Shown: piece after piece, positions 35,143-46,711 of the stretch
How the letters are laid out: each line of letters begins with the position of its first letter
Position numbering within the stretch: position 1 is the first letter of the stretch
Assembly: GCA_022059125.1 (NCBI GenBank)
Contig: JAEUWY010000005.1
Span: 5,518,001 to 5,582,000, forward strand
DNA from: Corynespora cassiicola
Taxonomy: Eukaryota > Ascomycota > Dothideomycetes > Pleosporales > Corynesporascaceae
Direction: 5' to 3'
DNA length: 64,000 bases
The notes under the pieces: model-generated
Seen by the model: the letters and a program-made list of their open reading frames with translations, nothing else
Databases searched by the model: none
Told to the model about the DNA's origin: nothing
Translations under genes and position numbers: made by a program

Positions 35143-38100
35143 CTACCACGAACCCGGCCCGAACGTCTGGCCGTCGGGGACAGATTTGTAAGGACAGGCT
35201 TGGTAGTCGCAGCCCTAATACATATATTAGCATATAGCACAAAGTGGGGGAATGCGTGCGCGTGCGCATATGTGCGCGTGACTCACCTGCTTGTACACCT
35301 CGGTTCCCCACCACTTGAACCCTTTCATCCAGCCGGGGAACACGATGCCAAAGAAGATGACCACGACGCCGACGGCGAGACCAGAGTCGAGCGCCGCGCT
35401 AAGCGTCATGTTGTACTTCTTCCACCAATTCTTCCTGCGCTTGCGGATTTCGTAGTTGAAGACGTAGCACACAATGGCCCAGACGCTGAAGTTGAGGCCC
35501 GTGGCGGGCGGGATCCAGCTCAGGCTCCCAAATACTACGGCAAAGTTTATGCGCCGGAGAACGGACTTGCGGTTGTTACGTGCGAGGAGCCAGAGGCCAA
35601 TGGGTGCAAGGAAGCCAAAGAGGAAGGCCCAGACGAGTGGTCGGTACAGAGCCCCGGGTCCGAAGAAGCGCTGGGGGCCGACAACACCCCAGAGAATACT
35701 ACCGTTGAAATGCACGCGTGCGATGGGGCAGTTGAAACCGTTGATGGCTTCTGTGGTACAGATCCCAGGAATGAAGGCAAGCATCCAGTTTAGGACGCCA
35801 ATCTGCGTAAGACTGGAGATGATGGTTGCCGAAAGCTGCAGATTGAAGAGGATCCTGGGTGGGATCTTCATGTAATGGCCCAGCTTGAGGTCAGACGAAA
35901 ACTTCAGACCTTGAGTCGAAGAAATATAGCCATATGTTGTGAAGACCATGTTTGCGACCGGGCGGCCTGGGAAGACAACTCCGCAGATGAGCTGGCAGAT
36001 CAAGTAAAGACTGCTCTGCTGGTTGGTGATGGCCATGACAATTCCGATAGGAATGAAGAGAGTCGCTCCAATGGCGAGAGCGAGTAACAGACCGTACCAC
36101 GGAAGATGAATGGGATAGTACTCGACGACAAAGATTCCAATCGCAAGCATGCTCACTCCCGTAAGTAGGTACCACGAGATGGGAACATCTTCATATCTGC
36201 GCATGAGGCGGTTGTGGACATCCTCCGAGTTGAGCAAATCCTCGAGTTCTGGCTCGGACGTTGTGCTCGACCTGTACATCTTTGGTGAGGCGGGGCGGCC
36301 ATCGCTATCTCCGTTGGTGGGTACAGGTTCATATTCTGCTGACGGCTTCCGTCGAATCTCCGCCCATGATCGCTTCCACTGTCTCCAGATGTCTTTTCCG
36401 TGCCAAAGTGCCGTATGAGAAATCAGAGCCGTGAGAGCCGCGAATTGCAGCGCATAGCTCAAGACGTATGTGATCGGGAGAAAAACACGGCTGTAGTTTT
36501 CATACGCTTTTTCGTCGAACAAGAAGTCGTCCGTGAGAATTTTGCTGACATCATACATATTGCCAGTGTTGTCCCAGACGACCGAGGACAGGATGGGCAT
36601 GTACGAGGAGTACATTACATTTGCGTAATCTGTACTGCCGTCAGCATCTCACAAAAATTTGATGGAACGAGGTACATACACATGAGTGGAGCTGCAATCC
36701 ACATCACCACTACGAGCCCACCGAGGATATTGAGGGCAGCCCAGAAAGGCGTGACTAGCGGGGATCCGATATAGGCAATTTGACCCCAGTCGAAAGTAAG
36801 CGGGAACAAGCCAAGGCCCGAAGAAACTCCAAACTACACCGCGTTAGCTCATGTGCGTTTTTGTAGATTAGCAAACTTACGAGGTTGGCGATGACAACAT
36901 TCTTTGGCGCGAACCATGTGATGACGTTGAAATAACTTAATGCCGGGAAGAGAAGGCCAGGGAGGAAATAAAAGGCCAAGGAACCCCCAAAGACGCGCAC
37001 GAAGAACTTGGAGGACGATATGGTCCAGCCATCGGCGGGCTTGTTCTCGTCCTTGTGCAGGGTGGTGAACATGGAGGTGGAGACCAAGGTGCTGGGCCAG
37101 ACCATGCCACTCGGTCGAACGAGGTACTGGCGGGTAAGGCCAGCCAGTGCATAGCCTAGGATCTGCGTCGACAGAGTCAGTAGTACCTGATAGACGACGC
37201 CTAGGTCCTGATGGTAGAATTTGGTTTGCTCGACAATTACCTAAAAGGGATTAGCGCATTTTCGGGTCATTCATCAAGCACGGTACCGACATCAGTAGCG
37301 AAAGCAAATCCAAATGAAACATTGCTGCTTATGTAGACGCAGCAGTGCTCCTTTTGGTTCCAGCGGCCTTGTGCAAGCCAAAGGCGGAATCGCTGCCTCT
37401 TGGAGGCCTTGGACCGCGGGATGCGGGAAGTGCCGCTGCTCGCGTAGGGGGCTCCACCTTCAGATTGGAGGGCGCCATGAACAAAAGTCTCGTCGGGATC
37501 GCCGGGTCGCTTCAAGACCGAGTCCCAGAATAGACCCAGGGGGTGAACAAGTAAAAGGGCAATAATGGGCGTGATGCTGACGCTCGGGTATCTCAAGGAA
37601 AAGAACAAGTTTGTGGACGAGCCAAGGATTGCAAATAGAATGGACAAGGTCCACATACGCGGGGTGTTGATGGAGAGGGATATGTCATCAGTGGGGGGAA
37701 CGGCGGCCCGTACCTGGGCATAGGGGGAATCGTCCTGTGGGTGGCCGTTCGTCTTGACTTCGTCCAGGTCATCGCTTTCCGACGTTGAGTCATCGTCAGC
37801 TTCGTCCACGTGGCTGCTGCTGGACGATGTTTGGAGGCTCTCAAACGCGCGCGGTGCGCCGCCCACGGCGATGGGGACGGTGCCGCCGGCATTGAAGCGC
37901 GCTTCCAGATGCGACTCCTCCTGGCCTTCCAGAGCGTCATCGAGAGCGGTAGTGTTGGAGGGGTCGCGCGAGCTGCGGCGGCGCGAGCGCGACGTCGTGT
38001 AGACGGGCTCGCTCCGCACGGAGTCGCCGTGGCTGCGGATGGTGGACAGTCTGGACTCGGCGGCCTCACTGTGCCTCAGCTTGCTCTTCCCCTTCTTCTT

Positions 38101-38469
38101 CTTGTTGCGCTGGAGGAAGGAGGTCACATGATGGTCCTCAGACTCGGGGCTGGAGCTCATGGACAGCACGGGGAGGCCGCCGTAGGAGCCAGTGCCCTGG
38201 GCGGGCGACGAGCGCACCAGGAGAGGCGCGCGCGACATCTCTCTCTCTTCAGGGAGGTGTAAGGGGTCGGTGGAAGATGCGGCGAGGTCCAAATCGTCAT
38301 GGGGAACCCGTTTGGCTGGGGCTGTGCTCCTCGGGTTTGGGGGGAGCGGACGAAGCTCGTAGCCGTCTGGGGGTGTCGCAGGATGAGCGGACGGAGTGGC
38401 ACCACGTGAGGATGACAAGGAGGCACTGGAGGACGAGGCTGCGAGCAGAGGGCGGCCATCAGACTCCAT
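35143..38469 (-). CDS. OPT-family oligopeptide transporter
   Basis: Proton-coupled transporter of the OPT superfamily for small peptides or metal chelates, in the plasma or an internal membrane. Five exons: 38469-37291, 37240-36881, 36833-36680, 36629-35287 and 35214-35143, about 1035 residues. The first 270 residues are disordered, Ser/Pro/Arg-rich and probably cytosolic. Transmembrane segments start at [19 protein letters not shown]. Family marks include [35 protein letters not shown] and, at the C terminus, [18 protein letters not shown] over the last splice. The first donor (GAT|GTCGGT) is weak, but only it gives the conserved ATDVIVEQT. The other donors are GTAAGT, GTATGT and GTGAGT. The N-terminal extension is longer than in most OPT proteins. 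Confidence 0.92.
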
Positions 38470-38847
38470 ATTTATGAGCTGGCGGCAAGCGCGTACAAAT
38501 ACAAAACGAATAGGAGCTAGTCTCTGCAGCCTGGTGACTTATCTGATCAGATAACGGTTAGATCCGCCCCTTCATGCGACAGGGCCAAGACCAAGTCACA
38601 TTGCAGAAGTTCCCGACGTCGGCCGATGTCAGGCCAGGGCGCCAGGGCTGAGCTGCACGCCCTGCACATCATCGTGCTGCCCGCATCTCTCGGATCCTCT
38701 GCTGGCCGACGTGGACAAGCGCGCGCTGCCCCGCTGTGCATCGCCAAAATTATTGCTGTTGTTTCCCCCCCTTCCCCCTCGCACCTGGTACAACGCTATT
38801 TTACACGGCAATACTACGTCAGGCCTGCAGGTGCCCGATCGCGATCG
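38470..38847. other. Intergenic, no gene seen
   Basis: 378 bases between the OPT start and the BCS1 stop, both on the minus strand. Likely OPT promoter plus BCS1 3' UTR. Confidence 0.45.
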
Positions 38848-40371
38848 CTAGCCCACGTGTGCCCGCCCGTCCGCATGGCCTTCGCTGCCGTGATGACCAG
38901 CGGTGAGACCTTCCACCGTCCTGATAGCGCCCTCGACATCGTCCTTGTTATACAGAAACAACCCCTGCAGCTCTGCGGTGCTCACCGAGTCGACCAGCCC
39001 CGCCTGCTGCACCTTTGTCATGAACCGCTGCTTTGCCTCACCGCTCTCGTCAAACTCGCCATAGAACCGATCCCAGAGCTGATCGATCTGGTACTGTGTA
39101 GCCTTGCCAAGTCGTAGGGTCAAGTCCACTCGCCCGGGCCGAATCAGAGCCTCATCCAATCTCTCGACATAATTCGTCGTCAGGAATACGATGCGTTCTT
39201 CAGCGCTAACCACCCCGTCTAGCGCGTTCAGCAGCCCCGAGAATGTGACTGTTGCGCCTGAGTACCCATCGGCGTCGGTTGTTCTGCGGTTCGCAAACGC
39301 CACGTCAATATCCTCTAGCAAAATGAGAGAGCGGGGCGGCACTTTGGTGAGTAGAACGGCCAGACGGTCGTCCGTCAGGCCGCGCTGGCTGACGTTGAGG
39401 ATGGCAATGTTGTAGTCCAGGTGCCCCGCTAGAGCCTCGATAAACGACGTTTTTCCTGTGCCCGGGGGTCCGTGGAGCAGGTAGCCCCGCCGGTATGGTA
39501 TGCCCCGGTCCAGATACCAGTTGCGAGCGGCGATGAAAGATTGCACGTCTTCGACGATCCGCTCTTTGACGCCCCGCTCGAGTATGATGGAGTCCAGAGG
39601 TCGCTTACGCTTTGGCTGCCCAAACGGCTCCCATGTGAGGTTGTTGTTGGTGTTGTATATGGTGGTCTTTCCTTCTTGACCTTGCTGGTATAACTGGTGT
39701 GCCTCGGCGAATATGTGCTCGAAGACGCCTCTGTGCGCGTACAAGGTGGTGAGGGTAATGGTTTCGAAAGGCTCGCCGGTGCTCATGTTGAAAGACCGTT
39801 CGCGCTGACGGTCAACGTAAATAAAAGAACCACCGTAGCGGAGGATGTGCTTGCCCTGGCCTGGGACAAAGGCAAAGTGTGCCGCTCGTGAGCTGCCATC
39901 CTTGGGCTGGAAGGTCCCGACCTGCAGATGGTGTAGGCGCGGGTTGATTCGTCTGACCAGAGATGAGATTATGCCTTGTGAATCTACCCCAGGGCCTGTC
40001 GGCGCCTGCGCGCCTGCAAGTTGTGCCCGTTGATGTGCGTTCATCCACTGGAGGAGCCACGGGTAGGCTTGATCGGAGCGGGTGATCTCAAGGTCGACAA
40101 GCATGTGCCGACGCAACAGCGAGGCGCCATGTTGGAGTCCCTTCTGGCCTACGCGTGCTGCCGTCGCGAGCGCTGCAAGACCGAAGCCCTATGAGCATGG
40201 TGAGCACAGCTCCAGTAGAGAAATGGGTAGGGACGGGCATACGGCTGTAAAGAAGGGGTTCTCGGTGAACTGCGAGAAGTATGAGTTGATGCCGCTTCCA
40301 GCGCCGTCAGCGGTCTGCTTGGCCAGAGCATCCCGGCCTGTCTGTGATGATGCGAGGGCGTTGGGGTTCAT
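38848..40371 (-). CDS. BCS1: Mitochondrial AAA chaperone BCS1
   Basis: Inner-membrane AAA ATPase that translocates the Rieske iron-sulfur protein into complex III. Exons 40371-40243 and 40188-38848, 489 residues. The joined N terminus reads NPFFTA then GFGLAALATAARVGQKG, the expected single transmembrane segment of the BCS1 N domain. The BCS1-specific part follows (LVDLEITRSDQAYPWLLQW). The AAA module has Walker A GPPGTGKT near residues 283-290, Walker B LILLEDIDVAF, and the second region with RIVFLTTNYVERLDEALIRPGR. The C terminus ends soon after the AAA lid. Splice sites are GCC|GTATGC and CATAG|GGC. Confidence 0.93.
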
Positions 40372-41033
40372 GGCGCATGCCCTCTATGGCAGCTCCAGGT
40401 GGGATCTCGGCAACGCCCACCCTGGCCACTATAGCAGCAGAAGACAAGGAACAAGTGGCGGGCTGCGGGGAGGCAGGGGACGAGGCGTCGTCGGGGCGTC
40501 AGCGTGCAGAGTACGGTACCTGGGACTGATGATGTACGAAGATGCAGACGCGGCCAAAAAGTTCCGCGACCTCGCTTCGCACGCGCAGCGACGGGACGCA
40601 TATGCCAAGCTCGCGTCGCAAGTACCCAAGTAACCGCGGGATCGCCGCATCCGGGCCGCAGCGCGACATGAGGGGCGGCGGGAAGCGGTGGGCGGATGGC
40701 ACGGTTGGGGCCGACGATGGCGCAAGGAGAGCGGCGCCTGTGCTGCAATCGCGCGGCCGTGTCTCTGTCGCAGCAGCCGCCGGGCGCGCATAGATGGCAA
40801 CCATGGTGTTGGCGGAAGCCCATGCAGACGCGCCTTCCTCCGTCCCTGGGTCGCGCTTTCCCAGCGCGGCGGGGCGCTAGGCAGCTCCCCAGCTTGGGGA
40901 GCTCGGGCCGCCACGACTGATATGGGACTGGCTGTTCGGCCTGGGACCATTCCTTCGACTCTCACCTGTGACTCTTTTTGCCGCCCTCGCCCAAGGCCCT
41001 GAGTGCCGGGAGCCCTTTCTTTCTCCCGCCACC
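40372..41033. promoter_or_regulatory. Divergent region between BCS1 and the NRD1-like gene
   Basis: 662 GC-rich bases holding both promoters. Many ORFs cross it on both strands because of base composition; none shows a domain. The last 60 bases are pyrimidine-rich and end in ACCATGG, a good start context. Confidence 0.45.
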
Positions 41034-42575
41034 ATGGCCACCGTCACTATAGCCAAGCCCTATTTCGATGCCCTGCTACGTCGGTAAGTGCTGCTGCCTC
41101 TTGAGTCCCACGCCGCGCTTGGCCAAATCGATTGCTGATGGACATGGCAGAGCCGACTTTGTGAGTTGTTTCGTCATATGGCTCATCACGCTGGATCAAC
41201 CCGCCATTTCTGACTGTCCTGTCAGCGCACTTCTGGTCATGAAATCGGCTCCTCGCCGAACCCTACCGACAGTGTGACCATCTCAAGAGGAGAGCATGAA
41301 TGTTTGGTGTGTAGCTCTTTTAGACTGCATCATCTTTTCTCTGGTGTTTTGTGACATGGGACAACATGCTTGACACGCCCTCGGCCTTCCACTCCACGTT
41401 TTGCTGAAGCTGACTCTCTCCAGCTCCAAGCCTCGCGAGACTTCAGTGCGTTAATTTCCCAGCAATTCCTAGGAGCAGCCAGTTATATTCCCACCTATAG
41501 CGTTACTGATGGCCCAGATCTTCTCAAGGATGCACTCTTCCGTGGAGGTCTGACGACCGAAACCCTAGAGACACTGCTGGCAGGCAAGAGCGGAGGCAGC
41601 GACGAACAGCCAACACCATATGTGTCCAAGCCAGTGAACTACTGGTCCAATACTTTTGCTAGGCCTCCTTCTTCGCCCATCACCATACCAACACCGGGGC
41701 CTGATGAACTCTCTCCCAATTCAGAAAACACGGCTATTGGCGATTGTCTGCAGCCTCGGATACTGTCCCGTTCTTACAGTAGACGCCATAGCTATAGCCA
41801 CTCCGATTCTGACCTGAACAATCCTTCGAAATACAACGAACCCCAGAACCCTGTTTATGGACAACGCAGTATTCTCATCTCTAATCTCTCCGATCGTACC
41901 ACACACAAAGACTTGATCGGTATTATTCGTGGCGGAAGTCTCTTGGACATTTATATTCGCAACGACAGAACTGCGGCTGTGTCCTTCACTGAAGGTGCTG
42001 CGGATTTTCTTGCTTACACCAAGCGCAAGGATGTTTACCTGCACATGAAGCGCGTAGGCTAGACACAGCAGGGTACAAAAAGTCACTGTACTGAGATTCT
42101 TCAGCTTGAATTCCGCTGGTATGATCGCCAATTTCATGTACCACAGCACGTGTCCAACAAGATCGCCAACGGGGCAAGCAGAAACTTGGTTGTTCGGGGT
42201 GCCGCAGGAAAATTCACGGCAGATGAGATCCGCGATCATCTCGACCACATCCACAACTTAGTTGTCGTGGACATCTTCTTCCGAAACGGCGATGTATACG
42301 TCTCCACTAACTCCATTCACAACGCCTTATTTGCGAGGACTTGTATGATGTCGCGCACGGCGTACAAAGGACTTCGCATCGAGTGGTACCCCGATGAATG
42401 TGCTGTAGCTCTGCCTCGGCCCACTTTGACGCTCCAACCACCGGTCCCATCAGTGCCAGTCAAGCCGAGACAAGGGTCGAATCCCTATTCTCTGTTGGAT
42501 ACAGGCTCCGACCTCTCATCCGACTCCGAGAATTCTTCTCTGTCAAATGGTGTTGCCCTTGACCATGATGCTTGA
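41034..42575 (+). CDS. NRD1-like RNA-binding protein (negative regulator of differentiation, RRM)
   Basis: RRM-type RNA-binding protein of the fungal family that includes fission yeast Nrd1, which binds mRNAs for sexual differentiation. Five exons: 41034-41083, 41151-41160, 41226-41306, 41424-42053 and 42105-42575, 413 residues. Exon 2 is only 10 bases. The N terminus reads TVTIAKPYFDALLRRADF, then VTISRGEHECLLQASRDF. One RRM lies around residues 205-260 (RSILISNLSDRTTHKDL, LDIYIRNDRTAAVSF). A second is about 285-360 (SRNLVVRGAAGKFTADEI, NGDVYVSTNSIHNALFA, LRIEWYPDECA). The tail is Ser-rich. Strong agreement across exon joins supports the model; the third donor (GTGTGT) and fourth (GTAGGC) are weaker. 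Fission yeast Nrd1 has four RRMs, so this protein is smaller. Confidence 0.85.
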
Positions 42576-43233
42576 AACATATCCGACGTGGCCTCTGGTC
42601 ATAACATGTGGCATGCTCTGTCTCTCAAGTCTCACATCACGCAGCAGATGATTCTTGCATGAAAATTCACGTTTTCAATTTAAATGCGCAGTATACGAAA
42701 GAACTAGTGGGATTGCTGAAGAAAACATCCTAAGATTGTATCTGGCCGACTTTATTGGCTTTGTGCATGCCTTGCTCCGCCCGCGCATGGAGCGCGCAAG
42801 GCATCATGCAGGTTCAATGGCCGCTCGGAGGGATGTTGACTATTACAAATTGCATTCACCTGAGTTGCAAAGATCAGAGTCCGCGATAGTGCCTTCTACC
42901 TTTCACGGCACTACGTCGGTATTTCTTATTCAGATATCCATGGATCAGAGGCCTCGCAAGCTGAGTTAGCGTCCCTTCCTATTGTGATGTCCATCCTCTG
43001 TATTTTCTCTTGGTTTCGCGCCTAGTTAGATACTCATATACATTCTGTCCACCCTCCAATTGTAAGAATCTTCTCCAAATCGTTGGGCTCTTGATCTAAG
43101 TTCCCGAGGGTTGATCCTCCGTCCGGCCTTAAGCTAAACTCCGGCGCTCCCTTCATGTTATGAAATCCGTTCCAGCCAACTCTCCTTTTTCTTTCGCTCA
43201 AATCTAACGAACCTCAATCAGAAAGCCTTCGCA
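42576..43233. other. Intergenic, no gene seen
   Basis: About 660 bases with the 3' flank of the NRD1-like gene and the promoter of the first EthD gene. A 104-codon ORF at 42655 has no domain. Confidence 0.45.
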
Positions 43234-43647
43234 ATGACCTACACACTTGTCTTGCTAGTGTCGCGCAAACCTACCCTCAGCATCGCCGCCTTCAAACACC
43301 ATTATGAAACCATACACATCCCACTTCTAAAATCTATTGTTGGTCCCGATTTCCCGCTCTCTCACACACGACATTACATTGAGCGTGACGAGAAAACTGC
43401 GAACGTATTTATCGGTTCCTTGGACGACTTTCAATTCGACGCCTTCGCCGTCCTCACGTTTGGCAACAAGGCGCATTGGGAGCGGTTCCTAGCCAAAGTC
43501 AAGCAGCCACACAACGCGATCAAGCTGGCCGGAGACGATGATAGGTTCCTGGACTATTCGAAAATGAGGGCAGTGTTTGCTGGAGACACCAAAGCCACGG
43601 GAAGGGACGGGGTGGATATGGGGTGGAGGTTCGTGGCGGCCATTTAG
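43234..43647 (+). CDS. EthD-domain protein, 137 aa (copy 1)
   Basis: Single-exon gene for a dimeric alpha-beta barrel protein of the EthD family. The opening YTLVLLVSRKPTLSIAAFKHHYETIHIP is the usual first strand and helix, and HIPLL-SIVGPDFPLSHTRHYI is the conserved His/Pro region. DAFAVLTFGNKAHWERFL is the third-strand part. EthD proteins occur with ether-degrading P450s in bacteria and, in fungi, include tailoring enzymes for polyketides; most have no proven reaction. It is similar in layout and motifs to the second EthD gene at 45728-46138, and the two flank a nitrilase gene. Confidence 0.85.
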   Translation: MTYTLVLLVSRKPTLSIAAFKHHYETIHIPLLKSIVGPDFPLSHTRHYIERDEKTANVFIGSLDDFQFDAFAVLTFGNKAHWERFLAKVKQPHNAIKLAGDDDRFLDYSKMRAVFAGDTKATGRDGVDMGWRFVAAI

Positions 43648-44275
43648 TTCAAGGCATGTGCCATGCATGGCATTCTGCACGTCGTCGATCAGATAAAAGC
43701 CGTGGAATCTTTTTCCGCACCAAATCAGAGAGTTTGGATTTTGACAGCATTCTAGCTCGGCGCAAACCTCGGTAGAGGATTCGACTAGACGACGATCCGA
43801 CCCGGCGTGCGAGGTAGTGTCTAGAGCGTCGTAGGTTCAATGGAGCTCGTTGCCCTGCTCGCTTGTGCAACGTGAGGATTGGAGCGGCCCGTTGACCCAG
43901 ATGTCGGCGTGTCGGCGGCCTGTCAAAGCGGAGAAAGGGCCGGTAGTCGCTTTGGGGCTATTGGCATGGCTTGCGCTGATGAAGTGGGCGGCGCAGGTAG
44001 AATGCGGATATGGAAGCGATGGTTGACCGCCGCCCAAGACATGCTGCGTAGTCATGTGCTTCACATGGCTAGTCATGAGCCCACTGATCAGTTGTTGAAT
44101 GTCGCTGTCCGTCTCATTGTCCCAGAGTGAGCAGGATTGATCATTTAGTGTAGGTCTGTGCCGAGCCGCTAAAGTAGCCTATCTCCGCATCTGCCCTCTA
44201 TCGCCGGAGCTTGAGCGTTGATGTCGTATCCCATTACATGGTATCTCATCTCATCCGTCCGATCAGTCAATCAAG
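43648..44275. other. Intergenic between EthD copy 1 and nitrilase
   Basis: About 630 bases on which I see no gene. It should hold the nitrilase promoter. Confidence 0.45.
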
Positions 44276-45517
44276 ATGGCGCCAATCGTCAAAGTTGCTG
44301 TCATTCAGCTATACCCCAAGGCCAGTCTCTGCCGTCTCGCTTGTTACTTCCAATTCTGGATCCTAGCTGACGCTCAGTGCAGCCCATGCAAGTTGAACAC
44401 AACTTCAACAAGGCAGCCAACTACATTCGAGCAGCATCAGCCCAGGGTGCCGAGCTGGCCGTCTTGCCCGAGTATCATTTGACCAGCTGGGTTCCCAAGG
44501 ATCCCGGATTCATCGGTCTGTGCGATCAATGGGAAACCTACCTCCAGAGGTATCAAGATTTGGCAAAGGAGTGCGGCATCTGCATCGTGCCCGGCACCAT
44601 TGTCGAGAGTCACCGCGAAAATGACAAGGAGGAGGATCGGCTGCTCAATGTGGCCTACTTCATCGACCACGAGGGCAAAATCACAGGGAAGTACGTCAAG
44701 AAGAACCTGTGGTACGTATCAAGTCCCACCCCTACGCATGAAGCAGCCGCAATATACTAAGTTTTCCGGTTGCCCCACCTCGTAGGGGACCTGAGAGGGA
44801 GCATCTGACAGGTTCGGGCGAGGACGTGCACGAAGTCTTTGACACGCCGATAGGCAAAGTCGGACTGCTCATCTGCTGGGACCTGGCCTTCCCCGAGGCG
44901 TTCCGCGAGCTGATCGCGCAGGGCGCAAAGCTCATCATCATCCCGACCTTTTGGACGCTAAACGACTGCAACGAGGCAGGGCTGAAACTGAACCCGTCAG
45001 CCGAGGCCCTCTTTGTCGACTCGATGCTCACCGCTCGAGCCTTTGAGAACACTTGCGGTAAGAAGAAGCCGTGTACCTGCTAGGTACCGCTCTAGCGGGA
45101 CGCGGGACGGTTTGTGGCACTGAGTGCATGACTGACTTGGTCCTTGCAGCGATCTGCTTTGCGAATGCTGGGGGCCCGCCGGGAAAGGGGTACGCGGGCT
45201 TGTCTCAGGTTGTCGTACCGTTCGCAGGAGCATTGACGAAGCTCGGGAGCTGTGGCGAAGGCATGAGTACGTTTGCCACAGTTTTGAAACGTCGCCTAGG
45301 GGCTGTGCTAATGGAACTTGTGTAGGCATAGTCGATATCGACATGCAGGTCTTGGAAGATGCGGAGGCAAATTACAAGGTACGAACTTTGTGCCAGCCCC
45401 TTGGTACAAGCCTCTGTTTTGTCACTGACGAGATGAAAATTGCAGGTCAGGGAGGATTTGGCTCGCTCAGACTGGCACTACACGTACCGGCACGACAAGC
45501 TGAAGGGCAAGCTATAG
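44276..45517 (+). CDS. Carbon-nitrogen hydrolase (nitrilase superfamily)
   Basis: Amidase or nitrilase-fold enzyme of about 295 residues. Exons 44276-44320, 44383-44711, 44786-45057, 45150-45266, 45326-45378 and 45446-45517. The Glu-Lys-Cys triad is visible: LPEYHL (Glu near 45), YVKKNLW (Lys near 121) and LLICWDLAFPE (Cys near 155). The C-terminal HYTYRHDKLKGKL is normal for the family. The first intron is uncertain. Joining LYPK to PMQVEHNF needs a GC donor (AAG|GCCAGT). A GT alternative (GTCTCT donor, CGCTCAG acceptor) inserts three residues (AMQ) before PMQVEH. Substrate is unknown: amides, carbamoyl compounds or nitriles are possible. The EthD genes on both sides suggest a small metabolic cluster. 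Confidence 0.85.
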
Positions 45518-45727
45518 GAAGATCGTTATTCATTATCGTATTCGAGGAGACGGTTCCGAATACTAGCTCTAAAAATAGTCCCAATCCCAATTACCATAGC
45601 TCCCTCACAGCAGCCACACACGGCAGGCTCGGCATTACCCGTACAATTACACGTTCTATTACAACAGTGTCCAGCACCTTGACGTCGCGAATCAAAACTC
45701 CAGGCATAAGCCCTGACAGTGCCCAGG

Positions 45728-46138
45728 CTACTTCTTTGTGGTGGTGGTTTCCCCCACGACCACAGCCTTGATCTGGCTCGTGTCCATGAACATCTCTTCG
45801 TCGGCGGCCAACTTGGCGGCAGCCTCGGTTTCGTAGATGCATCTGTAGAATTCTTGGAAGGCCTTCTCCGTGTCAAAGGACAGCTCAGCAATGCCATCGA
45901 CCCAGTCAATGTCCTCCGGAGAGCCCCTCAGGACCAGGAGCGGGCGGTCGCGGTTCGAAGGCCCGCCGAAGCCTTTGCGGTCTATTCGGGCGAGGTACCG
46001 GCGGGTGTACTCAGCAGGGAACAGCGGACCGGTGAGCGACTGCAGCAGCGGGATGTGCTTGGATTCCCAGTAGTCCTTGAATTGATCGGATGAAAGGGTG
46101 GGCTTCCGGGTGATGAAGTAGACGACCGTGTAAGGCAT
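45728..46138 (-). CDS. EthD-domain protein, 136 aa (copy 2)
   Basis: Single-exon paralogue of the gene at 43234-43647. It opens PYTVVYFITRKPTLSSDQFKDYWESKHIP and continues LLQSLTGPLFPAEYTRRYLAR, the same motif order as copy 1 (RKPTLS, HIPLL, a GP-FP pair, then a Tyr-Arg or His-Tyr pair). The third-strand region is DGIAELSFDTEKAFQEFY. The sequences are clearly diverged, so duplication is not recent. It is convergent with the nitrilase, 210 bases apart. Confidence 0.85.
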   Translation of the reverse strand: MPYTVVYFITRKPTLSSDQFKDYWESKHIPLLQSLTGPLFPAEYTRRYLARIDRKGFGGPSNRDRPLLVLRGSPEDIDWVDGIAELSFDTEKAFQEFYRCIYETEAAAKLAADEEMFMDTSQIKAVVVGETTTTKK

Positions 46139-46711
46139 GATGCAGGCTGGCGGGCAGTGGTACTTGATACTTGATGCAGGGCGCAGGCGGACGGCGGAAG
46201 GCGTTTGCTATATACAAAATGGCACAGTGCGATCGTCTCGGTGGGCAAGAAACAGCAACGTATACGGGAAGCAGAGCGATTCGACAAGCAACGAGGTACA
46301 AAGCAAAGTATCACGGTACTGTGCGGAGCGCGAGCCGCGGGGGTTTTATTCGCGCCATGGCGGCTGCACATGGGCCTTGTTTTATCATGTCGCTCCGGAC
46401 CTATAGACGATCTTCGCTATACCTACCACCTAGAGGCATGCAGGGAGCTGGTATGGCGGAGAAGAGGTGGTACGATTCAGGCGTGAGACGGAAGAGCTAG
46501 CGATGGTGGAGGTTGAGGTCATTCGCAGCAACCACGGGCACCCCTCTCCGCTGCAGGGGCGCTTTATCGATTGCGGGTTAGGGCTTGGCGCCGCAACTGC
46601 CCACACTCGAATTTCTCAAACTGCGGCGGGCAGCGCGCGACCGACGACGACGACGCCCGCAACGCCCACCACCGACACCACCACCCTCCCCTCTCTCAGT
46701 CTCCCGGCACC
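46139..46711. promoter_or_regulatory. Divergent region between EthD copy 2 and eIF3l
   Basis: 573 bases with both promoters. The last 100 are GC-rich with ACCACC repeats and CT-rich blocks ending at the eIF3l start. No further gene seen. Confidence 0.45.
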
